Position numbers and translations under genes: made by a program | The notes under the pieces: generated by a model | The model's input: only the letters and a program-made list of their open reading frames with translations | The model's database searches: none | Told to the model about the DNA's origin: nothing | NCBI GenBank assembly: GCA_965216955.1 | Contig: CBDCGV010000017.1 | Location: 62,001 to 126,000, forward strand | Direction: 5' to 3' | DNA length: 64,000 nucleotides | From: CBDCGV01 sp965216955 | Lineage (GTDB): Bacteria > Bacteroidota > Bacteroidia > Chitinophagales > JADIYW01 | Shown here: in pieces, positions 18,335 to 26,114 of the stretch | Numbering within the stretch: position 1 is the first letter of the stretch | Layout: each line of letters opens with the position of its first letter

Positions 18335-18335
18335 T

Positions 18336-18553
18336 TAGATAAAAAGAATTCGTTCTCTGTTTCAAGCATTATTTGGTATAATAAGCTCCTCTTCTAAAAT
18401 AAATTTTACTTCTGAGTTTATCCAACGATAATTAGAAAAGATTAATTTTATTCACAAATATTATTTCTAATTAATTTCCATATTTAAATACAAATACAAG
18501 TTGCGAAAAAGGCTAGTTAACTTAACTCGACAAAACAGAATAAATTAAATACA
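18336..18553. other. AT-rich gap before the phosphodiesterase gene
   Basis: Together with the repeat region this is a gene-free stretch of 343 bp between the GIY-YIG start (18210) and the phosphodiesterase ATG (18554). Beyond the repeat copy I find no ORF of note, no TAnnTTTG box with a spaced TTG, and no strong hairpin. Confidence 0.5.
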
Positions 18554-19447
18554 ATGAGATCTATATGTCTTTTTCTTTTATGTTTTTTTCTCATAAATAA
18601 AACAACAAATGCTCAAAATCACACTTCTACAGAAGATTTAAAGATCCTATCATGGAACATACACATGCTTCCATATTTCGTGTATCATAAAACGAAAAAA
18701 CAAAAAAGAGCCAAAAGTATTATTGAAGAATTAAGTAAATCAGATTATAACATTATTGTATTTCAAGAAGCGTTTCATGCCTTTGTTAGAAAAAAAATCT
18801 GGAAGCACTTGAAAGAAAAATTTCCCTATGAGTATGGTCCTGCAAACAAAAGATTCCTATCTCTTAAAGCAAATAGTGGCATCTGGATTTTATGTGATCG
18901 ACCAATGATCTATAAAAATGAGATACAATACAAACATTATACAGGAGATGGAAGATTAGCAAGAAAGGGTGCTTTGTTACTGGAAGGAGAACATAATGGC
19001 CACCTTTTTCAAGTCTTAGGAACACACAATAATGGTGGTTCTATTAATAACAGCCAGTTTTTAGAGATTCGTGCTTTATTACTTGATCCATATAAAAAAG
19101 CTGGGGTACCACAATTCATTTGTGGTGATTTTAATACATCAAAATCTAGTGCAAATAATCAGTATCAAACCATGATTAGGCTATTTGATGCAAATGAAGC
19201 TTATGTACAATCGGATGAAAGAAATGAAACCGATAAAAAATCTATTCCTGCTGAAAAAGGAATTTATTATAGGTTCCCTGATTTTATTTTCGTCAGAAAT
19301 AATGATAACGACAAAGTAAATATAAATCGACTATCAACTATTAGTATGGGGCCATCCTGGAAACAAGGTTCTAAAAAAATTTATGGAGAAACCGTAGGCC
19401 TTTCAGACCACTTTCCTGTAATGATTTCTATCAATTGGAAAGAATAA
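18554..19447 (+). CDS. Secreted endonuclease/exonuclease/phosphatase-family protein, neutral sphingomyelinase-like
   Basis: 297 aa with a signal peptide (SICLFLLCFFLINKTTNAQ) and the full EEP fold: LSWNIHMLPYF (Asn metal ligand), IIVFQEAF (Glu), GTHNNGG, FICGDFNT (Asp/Asn), and C-terminal GLSDHFPVMI (Asp-His). The order and wording (WNIHMLP, FQEAF, GDFN, SDHFPV) resemble bacterial sphingomyelin phosphodiesterases more than DNA-repair members. Family knowledge: Mg-dependent hydrolysis of a phosphodiester in lipids outside the cell. Substrate is inferred. It stands alone; a 26-bp perfect palindrome follows its stop codon. Confidence 0.83.
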   Translation: MRSICLFLLCFFLINKTTNAQNHTSTEDLKILSWNIHMLPYFVYHKTKKQKRAKSIIEELSKSDYNIIVFQEAFHAFVRKKIWKHLKEKFPYEYGPANKRFLSLKANSGIWILCDRPMIYKNEIQYKHYTGDGRLARKGALLLEGEHNGHLFQVLGTHNNGGSINNSQFLEIRALLLDPYKKAGVPQFICGDFNTSKSSANNQYQTMIRLFDANEAYVQSDERNETDKKSIPAEKGIYYRFPDFIFVRNNDNDKVNINRLSTISMGPSWKQGSKKIYGETVGLSDHFPVMISINWKE

Positions 19448-19454
19448 AGCCGTG

Positions 19455-19480
19455 ATTTATCTTACAATTGTAAGATAAAT
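19455..19480. repeat. 26-bp perfect palindrome between two genes
   Basis: ATTTATCTTAC followed by AATT and GTAAGATAAAT makes an uninterrupted 26-bp inverted repeat, 7 bp after the phosphodiesterase stop and 45 bp before the crotonase ATG. No U-run follows on either strand, which argues against a plain terminator; a dimeric repressor operator for the crotonase gene is possible. A TAGCTTTA -7-like sequence follows at 19496-19503. Confidence 0.6.
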
Positions 19481-19525
19481 AGAAGTTATATTCACTAGCT
19501 TTACAAGAATTATAATTCTGAAATC

Positions 19526-20323
19526 ATGGAAAATTTAGTTTTAGTTGAAAAGAAAGAAAACATTGCTATTGTAACTCTAAATCGTCCTGAGAAACACAAC
19601 GGGCTACATATGCCAATGTTTGATGCATTAATTAAAACTGCCAAAGAGTTAAAGAAAGACAAATCTATACGAGCTGTTATTTTACAAGCCAATGGTCCTT
19701 CTTTTTGCGCAGGGTTAGATTTTGCAAGTGTTGGCAAAGCCCCTGCTTCTGCTATTCCGAAGTTTCTTAAATGGCCCTGGCAAAAGACGAACACTTTTCA
19801 AAAAGTCGCTTGGATTTGGCGCGAGCTTCCTATGCCGGTAATTGCAGCTATTCATGGAAATTGCTTTGGTGGAGGTATTCAAATAGCATTGGCTGCAGAT
19901 TTTAGGTTTTGTGCTCCGAAAGCACAGCTTTCAGTGATGGAAATGAAATATGGTCTTATTCCAGATATGTCAGGAACTATTCCATTGAATGAGCAACTAC
20001 CTCTTGATAAAATTAAAGACTTGGCCATGACTGGCCGAGTACTTTCAGGAGAAGAGGCCTACGATATGAATTTAGTAACCTGGTTAGCAGATGATCCTAA
20101 AGAAGCAGCCCTTGAGTACGCTCAATTATTAGCGAGTAAATCTCCTGATGCTATAAGAGCATGTAAAACACTTTTTACAAAAAATAGACAATCATCAGAG
20201 ATAGAAGCATTAAGTAGAGAACGATTGTATCAGGTCTGGATGTTTGCGACCCCAAACCAAAGAGTTGCTTTAAAAGCAGGGATGAAAAAAGGAAAACCAG
20301 CTTTTAAAGATAGAATGATTTAA
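19526..20323 (+). CDS. Crotonase / enoyl-CoA hydratase family protein
   Basis: 265 aa crotonase-fold enzyme acting on acyl-CoA thioesters. ITIVTLNRPEKHN-type N terminus (here IAIVTLNRPEKHNG), oxyanion-hole segments PSFCAGLDFAS and HGNCFGGGIQIALAADFRF, then PDMSGT where hydratases have a catalytic Glu in the region; LTGR-type MTGRVLSGEEAYDMNLV follows. The second catalytic Glu position is not clear, so it could be an isomerase or another crotonase activity rather than a true hydratase. No other beta-oxidation genes are adjacent. A perfect 26-bp palindrome upstream could be an operator. Confidence 0.85.
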   Translation: MENLVLVEKKENIAIVTLNRPEKHNGLHMPMFDALIKTAKELKKDKSIRAVILQANGPSFCAGLDFASVGKAPASAIPKFLKWPWQKTNTFQKVAWIWRELPMPVIAAIHGNCFGGGIQIALAADFRFCAPKAQLSVMEMKYGLIPDMSGTIPLNEQLPLDKIKDLAMTGRVLSGEEAYDMNLVTWLADDPKEAALEYAQLLASKSPDAIRACKTLFTKNRQSSEIEALSRERLYQVWMFATPNQRVALKAGMKKGKPAFKDRMI

Positions 20324-20372
20324 CCTAATAACTTTTTACTTGTTAAGACAACCTAATATTATAATAAAATAG

Positions 20373-21572
20373 ATGACAAGAAATGAATTTATAAAGCAAT
20401 GTACTATTCTTGGAATAGGAACGCCACTCATGTCATTAATTTTATCTTGTAGCGATGATATTGAAGGCATGACACCCAATCCAGAAATAAATTTTGATGG
20501 GAAAGTAATTATTATTGGTGCAGGTGCTGCAGGAATGACAGCGGGATATTTTCTTAACAAATTTAATATCGATTTTGAGATAATTGAAGCCTCTTCTACA
20601 TTTGGAGGTCGCTTAAAAAGAGCAAGTAATTTTGCCGATTTCCCAATTGACTTAGGAGCTGAGTGGATTCATGAAGATGTTTCTGTGTTAGGTAGATTGG
20701 TTGATAATGATTCTGTAAATAATGACGTGGAAACTATAGAGTATAATCCTCAGACTATATCAACATGGTTTTTAAATATTTTTTGGAGTTTTGATTGGGC
20801 AAGTTTTCTTTATAGCGAAAACAAATTCAGAAATACTACTTGGTTTGGTTTTTTCGAAAAGTACATGATTCCTGATATCAGAGACAAAATCATTTACAAT
20901 AGCCCGATAACTAAGATTAATTATGCAGAGAACAAAGTTGTTGTTACAAACACAAATAACGAAACTTTTGAAGCAGACAAAATTTTGGTAACAGTTCCTA
21001 CAAGCATACTAAAAAGTAACACAATTACTTTTGTTCCCGACTTGCCAGAAGAGAAAATAGAAGCACTTAATAAAATGAACATGCCCGATGGGTTAAAAGT
21101 CTTTATTGAATTTTCAAAGAGGTTTTATCCTGATATTTTTTTTACTGGTAATATAATAGAAGAATTCAGTGCCGCTGACAAAATATTTTATGATGCTGCG
21201 TTTAAAAAACCTTCTGAGAGAAATATTTTAGGACTTTTTACTGTTGGAGAAAAAGCCTCAGTTTATACTGATTTAGAAAGCGATGAGAAAATAATAAATA
21301 GTGTATTATCAGAGTTGGACAATATATTCAATGGAAAAGCTTCTAAATATTATGTGAAGCATGTTGTTCAAAACTGGTCTAAAGAACCCTATATTAAGGG
21401 GTCATATACCTTTTTTAAGGGAAAATCTTCCTCTATAATTCAAACACTTCAAGAGCCTCTGGCAGACAAGGTATATTTTGCAGGAGAAGCTTTTTCACCA
21501 GACAACGGTGCTACTGTTCCTGGGGCAAGTGAATCAGCATACTCAGTTGTGCAAACCATCTTGAAGGGTTGA
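20373..21572 (+). CDS. FAD-dependent amine oxidase family protein, probable lipoprotein
   Basis: 399 aa flavoprotein. A short N-terminal export signal (EFIKQCTILGIGTPLMSLILSC, ending in a lipobox-like LILSC) precedes a Rossmann FAD-binding motif VIIIGAGAAGMTAGYFL, then IEASSTFGGRLKR and LGAEWIHE, and the C-terminal FAD motif YFAGEAFSPDNGATVPGASESAY. This is the flavin monoamine/polyamine oxidase family. The signal has R-N rather than a twin Arg, so Tat export is doubtful. Substrate unknown. It is 49 bp after the crotonase gene and convergent with the GH13 gene. Confidence 0.85.
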   Translation: MTRNEFIKQCTILGIGTPLMSLILSCSDDIEGMTPNPEINFDGKVIIIGAGAAGMTAGYFLNKFNIDFEIIEASSTFGGRLKRASNFADFPIDLGAEWIHEDVSVLGRLVDNDSVNNDVETIEYNPQTISTWFLNIFWSFDWASFLYSENKFRNTTWFGFFEKYMIPDIRDKIIYNSPITKINYAENKVVVTNTNNETFEADKILVTVPTSILKSNTITFVPDLPEEKIEALNKMNMPDGLKVFIEFSKRFYPDIFFTGNIIEEFSAADKIFYDAAFKKPSERNILGLFTVGEKASVYTDLESDEKIINSVLSELDNIFNGKASKYYVKHVVQNWSKEPYIKGSYTFFKGKSSSIIQTLQEPLADKVYFAGEAFSPDNGATVPGASESAYSVVQTILKG

Positions 21573-21620
21573 ACTAATACTGTTTCTAATTGCCTTTATG
21601 CTGACAAAATATTCACTACT

Positions 21621-23246
21621 CTATAAACAAGAAATAGCAATAATACCAGTTAACTCTGGCAAGAAAGAATGAGCTATTTCATTAGTAGAATAAATAATCC
21701 TTTTATCGGTAAAATTGATTTGTTGTTCTCTTTTACTAAAATTTATAAAAACTTCTACAACCTCCTTTGCACCCCTTATTGACCTCGAATAAGCTAAAAC
21801 ACCCTTAGGAACATCTTCAAGAATCTTTATACTCCCCTCTTCTAATTCTACCCTTTTTCTACGCAAATCATATAATTGTTTATAGCAATTCAAAAGTGAG
21901 CTTTCGTCTTTCAATTGATCTTTTACATTTACTTCATTCGCATTTGAATTTACAGGAAGCCAGGGGGTAACATTGTTTGAACAAAAACCGCCATTCTTTT
22001 CTCCAGTCCATTGCATAGGTGTTCTACAGCCATCTCTATTCAAAGCAGTTGGTGAAAGATTAATAATAAATTGTGGAATCCATGAGTACTTAATTGCTAA
22101 TGGATCCTTGGCCTTTTTTAAAGGAATATTCATTTGAGTCATACCAATTTCCTCTCCTTGATATATAACGGGCACTCCTCTAACAGTTAATTGGAATAGG
22201 GCTAAAAGTTTTGCTTTATTGGAATCATTGCTAATTCTCTCTATACTTCTATTTCGGTCATGATTACAAAAAGTGTACACAGGGATTTTGGGAAACGGAT
22301 AGAGACTTTCCATCTTCTTTATAAGCTTCTTAAAATATGAGGCATTGAATTTATAATGAAGCATTTCAAAATGAAAAACCAAATTGAGGCCATCGTTTTG
22401 TTCTCCTAAATACTTTTTAATGGTTTCATTTCTCCCAAATACTTCTCCAATTAAAAACCTGTCTTTGTCTTTCAATTCATCAACAACTGACCGTAAAGAT
22501 TTAGCGAATTCAAAATTCAATGGATTATTGATCGTATATTTTGTTTTTTGGAAAAACCCATCTGCATTTTTTTCAGTGGGAATTGCTTTAAGACTAAATG
22601 GATTATTTCTAAACTGATCATCCTTATAAATTGCATTAAATATATCTAAACGAAATCCATCTACATCTTTTTTCATCCAAAAGCGTACAGTGTTAAACAT
22701 TTCTTCTTTAACCTCTGGATTGTGGTAATTGAGATCTGGTTGAAATGGCAGAAAGGATGCATAATACCATTCTTTTCGTTCATTGTCAAAATGCCATCCA
22801 TTTCCTCCTATCATAGATTTCCAATTAGTAGGGGGCTTCGAGTTATTTTTCCGGCCCTTTCTCCATATGTACCAATCCATCTTATCATTATTAGGAAGTT
22901 TTGAAGATTTAAACCAATGATGCTCAATAGAAGTATGATTCATCACCATATCAAAAACAACCTTCATATCTCTTTTGTGAACCTCTGATATAAGTTTTTC
23001 TGCTAGCTCCATGTGACCATATTCAGATGCTATTGCTCTATAATCACTAATATCATATCCAAAATCTTGTTGTGGGCTTTTAAAAAATGGGGACAGCCAA
23101 ATAGTCTCAACGCCTAAACTATTCAGATAGTCTAAACGATTTATAACCCCTTGTAAATCTCCAATACCATCATAATTACTGTCCTGAAATGAACGAGGAT
23201 AGATTTGATAGATGGTTGTTTTTTGCCACCATTTTAGCTGACTCAT
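21621..23246 (-). CDS. Alpha-glucosidase, glycoside hydrolase family 13
   Basis: 541 aa cytoplasmic GH13 enzyme. Conserved regions: DMVMNH(T), DGFRLDIFNA with the nucleophile Asp, IGEVFG with the acid/base Glu, and FCNHDRNR with the transition-state Asp; N terminus KTTIYQIYPRSFQDSNYDGIGDLQG is that of oligo-1,6-glucosidase/alpha-glucosidase subfamilies. Family knowledge: releases glucose from malto- or isomalto-oligosaccharides or sucrose-type substrates; which one is not determined. No signal peptide. The start codon overlaps the rluA stop in an ATGA, which indicates translational coupling with the unrelated rluA gene. No sus-type transport genes nearby. Confidence 0.93.
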   Translation of the reverse strand: MSQLKWWQKTTIYQIYPRSFQDSNYDGIGDLQGVINRLDYLNSLGVETIWLSPFFKSPQQDFGYDISDYRAIASEYGHMELAEKLISEVHKRDMKVVFDMVMNHTSIEHHWFKSSKLPNNDKMDWYIWRKGRKNNSKPPTNWKSMIGGNGWHFDNERKEWYYASFLPFQPDLNYHNPEVKEEMFNTVRFWMKKDVDGFRLDIFNAIYKDDQFRNNPFSLKAIPTEKNADGFFQKTKYTINNPLNFEFAKSLRSVVDELKDKDRFLIGEVFGRNETIKKYLGEQNDGLNLVFHFEMLHYKFNASYFKKLIKKMESLYPFPKIPVYTFCNHDRNRSIERISNDSNKAKLLALFQLTVRGVPVIYQGEEIGMTQMNIPLKKAKDPLAIKYSWIPQFIINLSPTALNRDGCRTPMQWTGEKNGGFCSNNVTPWLPVNSNANEVNVKDQLKDESSLLNCYKQLYDLRRKRVELEEGSIKILEDVPKGVLAYSRSIRGAKEVVEVFINFSKREQQINFTDKRIIYSTNEIAHSFLPELTGIIAISCL

Positions 23247-23932
23247 AGCCCTCTCTTTTTAATAAAAAAAGTCCAAAGCTCATCACTATTAGGTGGTTTC
23301 GAAACAACTTGAATAGGTTCTTTTTTTACAGGATGAATAAAATTCAATTTAAGGGCGTGCAAATGAATCGAAGCATCTCTATTGGATCGTTTAGCTCCAT
23401 ATTTTAGATCTCCTTTAATAATACACCCCATTGCTGCTAACTGAACTCTTATTTGATGATGCCTCCCTGTTAAAGGAAGCACTTCTAATAAATGATATCT
23501 ATCGGAGCTGGTTAGCCATGTATAATTCAAGACCGCTTTTTTTACCCCTTGCTTTTCACTTGAAAACACATAGGATTTGTTTTGCTGATGATTCTTTTTT
23601 AAATAGTTTATCAGCCTATCTTTTTTATTTAATGGCTCTTTTTCAACTACAGCCCAATATGTTTTTTGAACTTGACGTTCTTGAAATTGTCTGTTCATTC
23701 GCTCTAACGCCTTACTAGTGCGCGCCATTAACACTATCCCTGAAACCGGTCTATCCAATCTATGAATTAACCCACAAAAAACATTGCCGGGCTTATTGTA
23801 TTTCTCCTTAATATAATTTCTAACTATTTCTACCAAAGGTTCATCTCCGGTATTATCGCCTTGCACTAACATTCCTGCAGGCTTATTTACAGCAATTAAA
23901 TGATTGTCTTCGAACAAAATTTCCAAACTCAT
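23243..23932 (-). CDS. RluA family RNA pseudouridine synthase
   Basis: Converts uridine to pseudouridine in rRNA or tRNA. 229 aa, starting directly at the catalytic domain without an S4 domain. Signature IHRLDRPVSGIVLMART carries the catalytic Asp of HRLDxxxSG; DNHLIAVNKPAGMLVQGD and TGRHHQIRVQLAAMGC are the other conserved family segments. Which site it modifies cannot be told. It is translationally coupled to the downstream GH13 gene (ATGA overlap) and follows the 23936 gene with a 3-bp gap. Confidence 0.93.
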   Translation of the reverse strand: MSLEILFEDNHLIAVNKPAGMLVQGDNTGDEPLVEIVRNYIKEKYNKPGNVFCGLIHRLDRPVSGIVLMARTSKALERMNRQFQERQVQKTYWAVVEKEPLNKKDRLINYLKKNHQQNKSYVFSSEKQGVKKAVLNYTWLTSSDRYHLLEVLPLTGRHHQIRVQLAAMGCIIKGDLKYGAKRSNRDASIHLHALKLNFIHPVKKEPIQVVSKPPNSDELWTFFIKKRGL

Positions 23933-23935
23933 GAG

Positions 23936-24661
23936 CTATAACTCTGAAAAAATGTCTTTTCCCTCGGTAAGTTCCTCCAAATTATAGGCAGTTTTGACCT
24001 CTGATAATTCTATGTCTAAAAGACCGTCATGGAGTGTACAAATTTTAACTCCAGTTGCTGTCTTTTCCCATTTGCTCCATGGAACCTCCAAACCACCAAT
24101 TGGAATAATCTTTACCCACATCTTCCAGGCCACTGGCAAATTGTTTTCATCCAACAGCCAAACATAACTATCTCCTGGTGTTGCCCCACCAGCACTATAT
24201 TGAACCATTACCCCCTCTCTACCATTTTTTACTTTTACCATTGAACGCGTTGTTCCAGCATCAAAAATTTTAGAGACTGGATTTAACCAAAATGAATCAT
24301 TGCACCAATCTTTCCATGCCTTGTTGATCGCCTTTGCTGCTTTCTTTCCTTCCAGCCTAACATCATTCTTATAAGCAATACCTTCCTGATTATTGAGATT
24401 TACAAGCACTTTGTAGTCCTTCCATTCCACCTTAGCATAATGTCTCTCCTTATCCCACAAGTGCTTATTTTTACCCATGAAAATCCACGAAACAGCTCCA
24501 GTTTGTTGCCAAGCTGAATCGTTGACTGCAAGCAACATAGATCTCGCTACCTGATCAGCCTCTTTATAGCTATCTCCCATTGGCAGCTTTTCAGAAACTA
24601 TTAGCTTGCTAATGAATAGCACAGCAACTATAACTAATAAAAATATCAGAATTTTCTTCAT
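23936..24661 (-). CDS. Conserved hypothetical protein, membrane-anchored or secreted
   Basis: I do not recognise a characterised family. The longer frame starts at a TTG at 24697, but the ATG at 24661 begins a clean signal anchor (MKKILIFLLVIVAVLFISKL). The rest, about 220 aa, is Trp-rich (many W in ISWIF-like AVSWIFMGKNKHLWD, AWKDWCND, VAWKMWVKIIP, VPWSKWEK) and probably a beta-rich lipocalin-like or periplasmic binding fold; this is inference from composition. It is 3 bp from rluA and 53 bp after serA, all on the minus strand, so likely the same transcript. Confidence 0.7.
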   Translation of the reverse strand: MKKILIFLLVIVAVLFISKLIVSEKLPMGDSYKEADQVARSMLLAVNDSAWQQTGAVSWIFMGKNKHLWDKERHYAKVEWKDYKVLVNLNNQEGIAYKNDVRLEGKKAAKAINKAWKDWCNDSFWLNPVSKIFDAGTTRSMVKVKNGREGVMVQYSAGGATPGDSYVWLLDENNLPVAWKMWVKIIPIGGLEVPWSKWEKTATGVKICTLHDGLLDIELSEVKTAYNLEELTEGKDIFSEL

Positions 24662-24713
24662 AAAGACAAGATACAAAAGATTACAGCCTCTTGTCAAAAG
24701 GATAGCACAAAAA

Positions 24714-25943
24714 CTAGAATAAAATTCTTGCTTTTATTGTATTGTCGACATTTTTGGTCACTTCCAACGCCTCTAAAGTTGCACCTTCTACATCTAAAAC
24801 AACATAGCCAATTTTATCATTAGTATTCAAATATTGCCCAACAACATTTACGTTTAAACCAGAAAGTTTACTATTAATTTCTGATAGCACCCCAGGCACA
24901 TTTTTGTGAATGTGTAATATTCGATGAGCTCCTTGATGTGTAGGTAAATTTAAAGCAGGAACTGTATGGTTGCCTATAGTAGAACCAGTATCTATATAAT
25001 TAGATAATTTATGCGCAGCATCAATTCCTATATTCTCCTGTGCTTCTTGAGTAGAACCGCCAATATGCGGTGTTAAAATAACATTGTCTACTTCTTGCAA
25101 AGGACTAGAAAATTTTTCATTTTTTGCCTTAGGCTCTAAAGGAAAAACATCTACCGCTGCCCCTGCAATTTGACCACTCACTAATCTATTCTTTAAGGCT
25201 TCTAAATCGACAACCGTTCCACGACTTAAATTCAAAAAGAAACTGCCCTCCTTCATATATGATAACTCCTTATCAGTTATCATATTTTTAGTTTGTGGGG
25301 TAGCAGGGACATGTAATGTAACAATATCTGAAGTTTGCATTAGTTCTTCTAAACTAGCAACTGCACTAGCATTTCCAAGTGGCAATTTAGGTTCTACATC
25401 GTAATATATAACCTTTAACCCCATAGCCTCTGCTAAAACGCTTACTTGTGAACCAATATGGCCGTAACCAATTATGCCCATCGTCTTCCCTCTTAATTCA
25501 TAACTACCATGTGCATCTTTCAACCATTCTCCCTTATGGGCAGCTTTATCTCTCACTGGTATTCTTCGCAACAGCATAACAGATTCTGCAATAATTAATT
25601 CTGCAACAGACCTCGTATTTGAATACGGTGAATTAAAAACTGCTATTCCTTTTTCTTTAGCAGCTTCAAGATTTACTTGATTCGTACCAATACAAAAACA
25701 ACCAATTGCCATTAGTTTATGAGCCTTCTCAATAACTTTATCTGTAATACGCGTCTTCGACCGAATACCTATTATGTGATAATCTTCAATACAAGCAAGC
25801 AATTCTTCTTCCGACATTGCCGATTTATGATAATCAATATTGGAATAACCTCTTTTATTTAACTCTTCAATTGAACGCTGATGTACGCCTTCAAGCAATA
25901 AAATTTTGATTTTATCTTTTGGGAAAGATGTTGTAATTGTCAT
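24714..25943 (-). CDS. serA: D-3-phosphoglycerate dehydrogenase with ACT domain
   Basis: First step of serine synthesis: oxidises 3-phosphoglycerate with NAD. 409 aa with the D-2-hydroxyacid dehydrogenase layout: MGIIGYGHIGSQVSVLAEAMG NAD-binding motif, NLSRGTVVDLEAL (catalytic Arg), DVFPLEP (Glu), LTPHIGGSTQEAQENIG (His), then a C-terminal ACT domain (RILHIHKNVPGVLSEINSKLS), which in the family binds serine for feedback inhibition. The length is that of the E. coli-type enzyme, without the longer intervening domain. The rest of the serine pathway is not in the window. Confidence 0.95.
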   Translation of the reverse strand: MTITTSFPKDKIKILLLEGVHQRSIEELNKRGYSNIDYHKSAMSEEELLACIEDYHIIGIRSKTRITDKVIEKAHKLMAIGCFCIGTNQVNLEAAKEKGIAVFNSPYSNTRSVAELIIAESVMLLRRIPVRDKAAHKGEWLKDAHGSYELRGKTMGIIGYGHIGSQVSVLAEAMGLKVIYYDVEPKLPLGNASAVASLEELMQTSDIVTLHVPATPQTKNMITDKELSYMKEGSFFLNLSRGTVVDLEALKNRLVSGQIAGAAVDVFPLEPKAKNEKFSSPLQEVDNVILTPHIGGSTQEAQENIGIDAAHKLSNYIDTGSTIGNHTVPALNLPTHQGAHRILHIHKNVPGVLSEINSKLSGLNVNVVGQYLNTNDKIGYVVLDVEGATLEALEVTKNVDNTIKARILF

Positions 25944-26114
25944 TTCTAAATTTTGAAGTCATCAATATACCCACTTTGTCATAAATGCAGGAAGCATTAA
26001 GGATTTTTTAATATACATAAGAACATATCCGCTACATTTTTTTGAAGAAAGATTCATAAATGAAGATTTGAGAAGTTTAGTACATTTATGCGAGCCAAAT
26101 AAACCATTGATATT

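Larger units (their letters stand above)
18233..18335. repeat. Direct repeat copy 2: truncated tRNA fragment, leader and promoter
   Basis: Second copy of the tRNA 5' region (see 17822-17911), with 15 and 72 bp identical to copy 1. It contains only the acceptor 5' strand, D-arm and a few anticodon-stem bases; anticodon, T-arm and 3' acceptor strand are missing, so it cannot make a tRNA. The D-loop bases are replaced by the palindrome TCCCGAAGCTTCGGGA at 18248-18263, while the D-stem GCTC/GAGC remains on either side. The duplication boundary on the promoter side is sharp at 18335. Confidence 0.95.
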
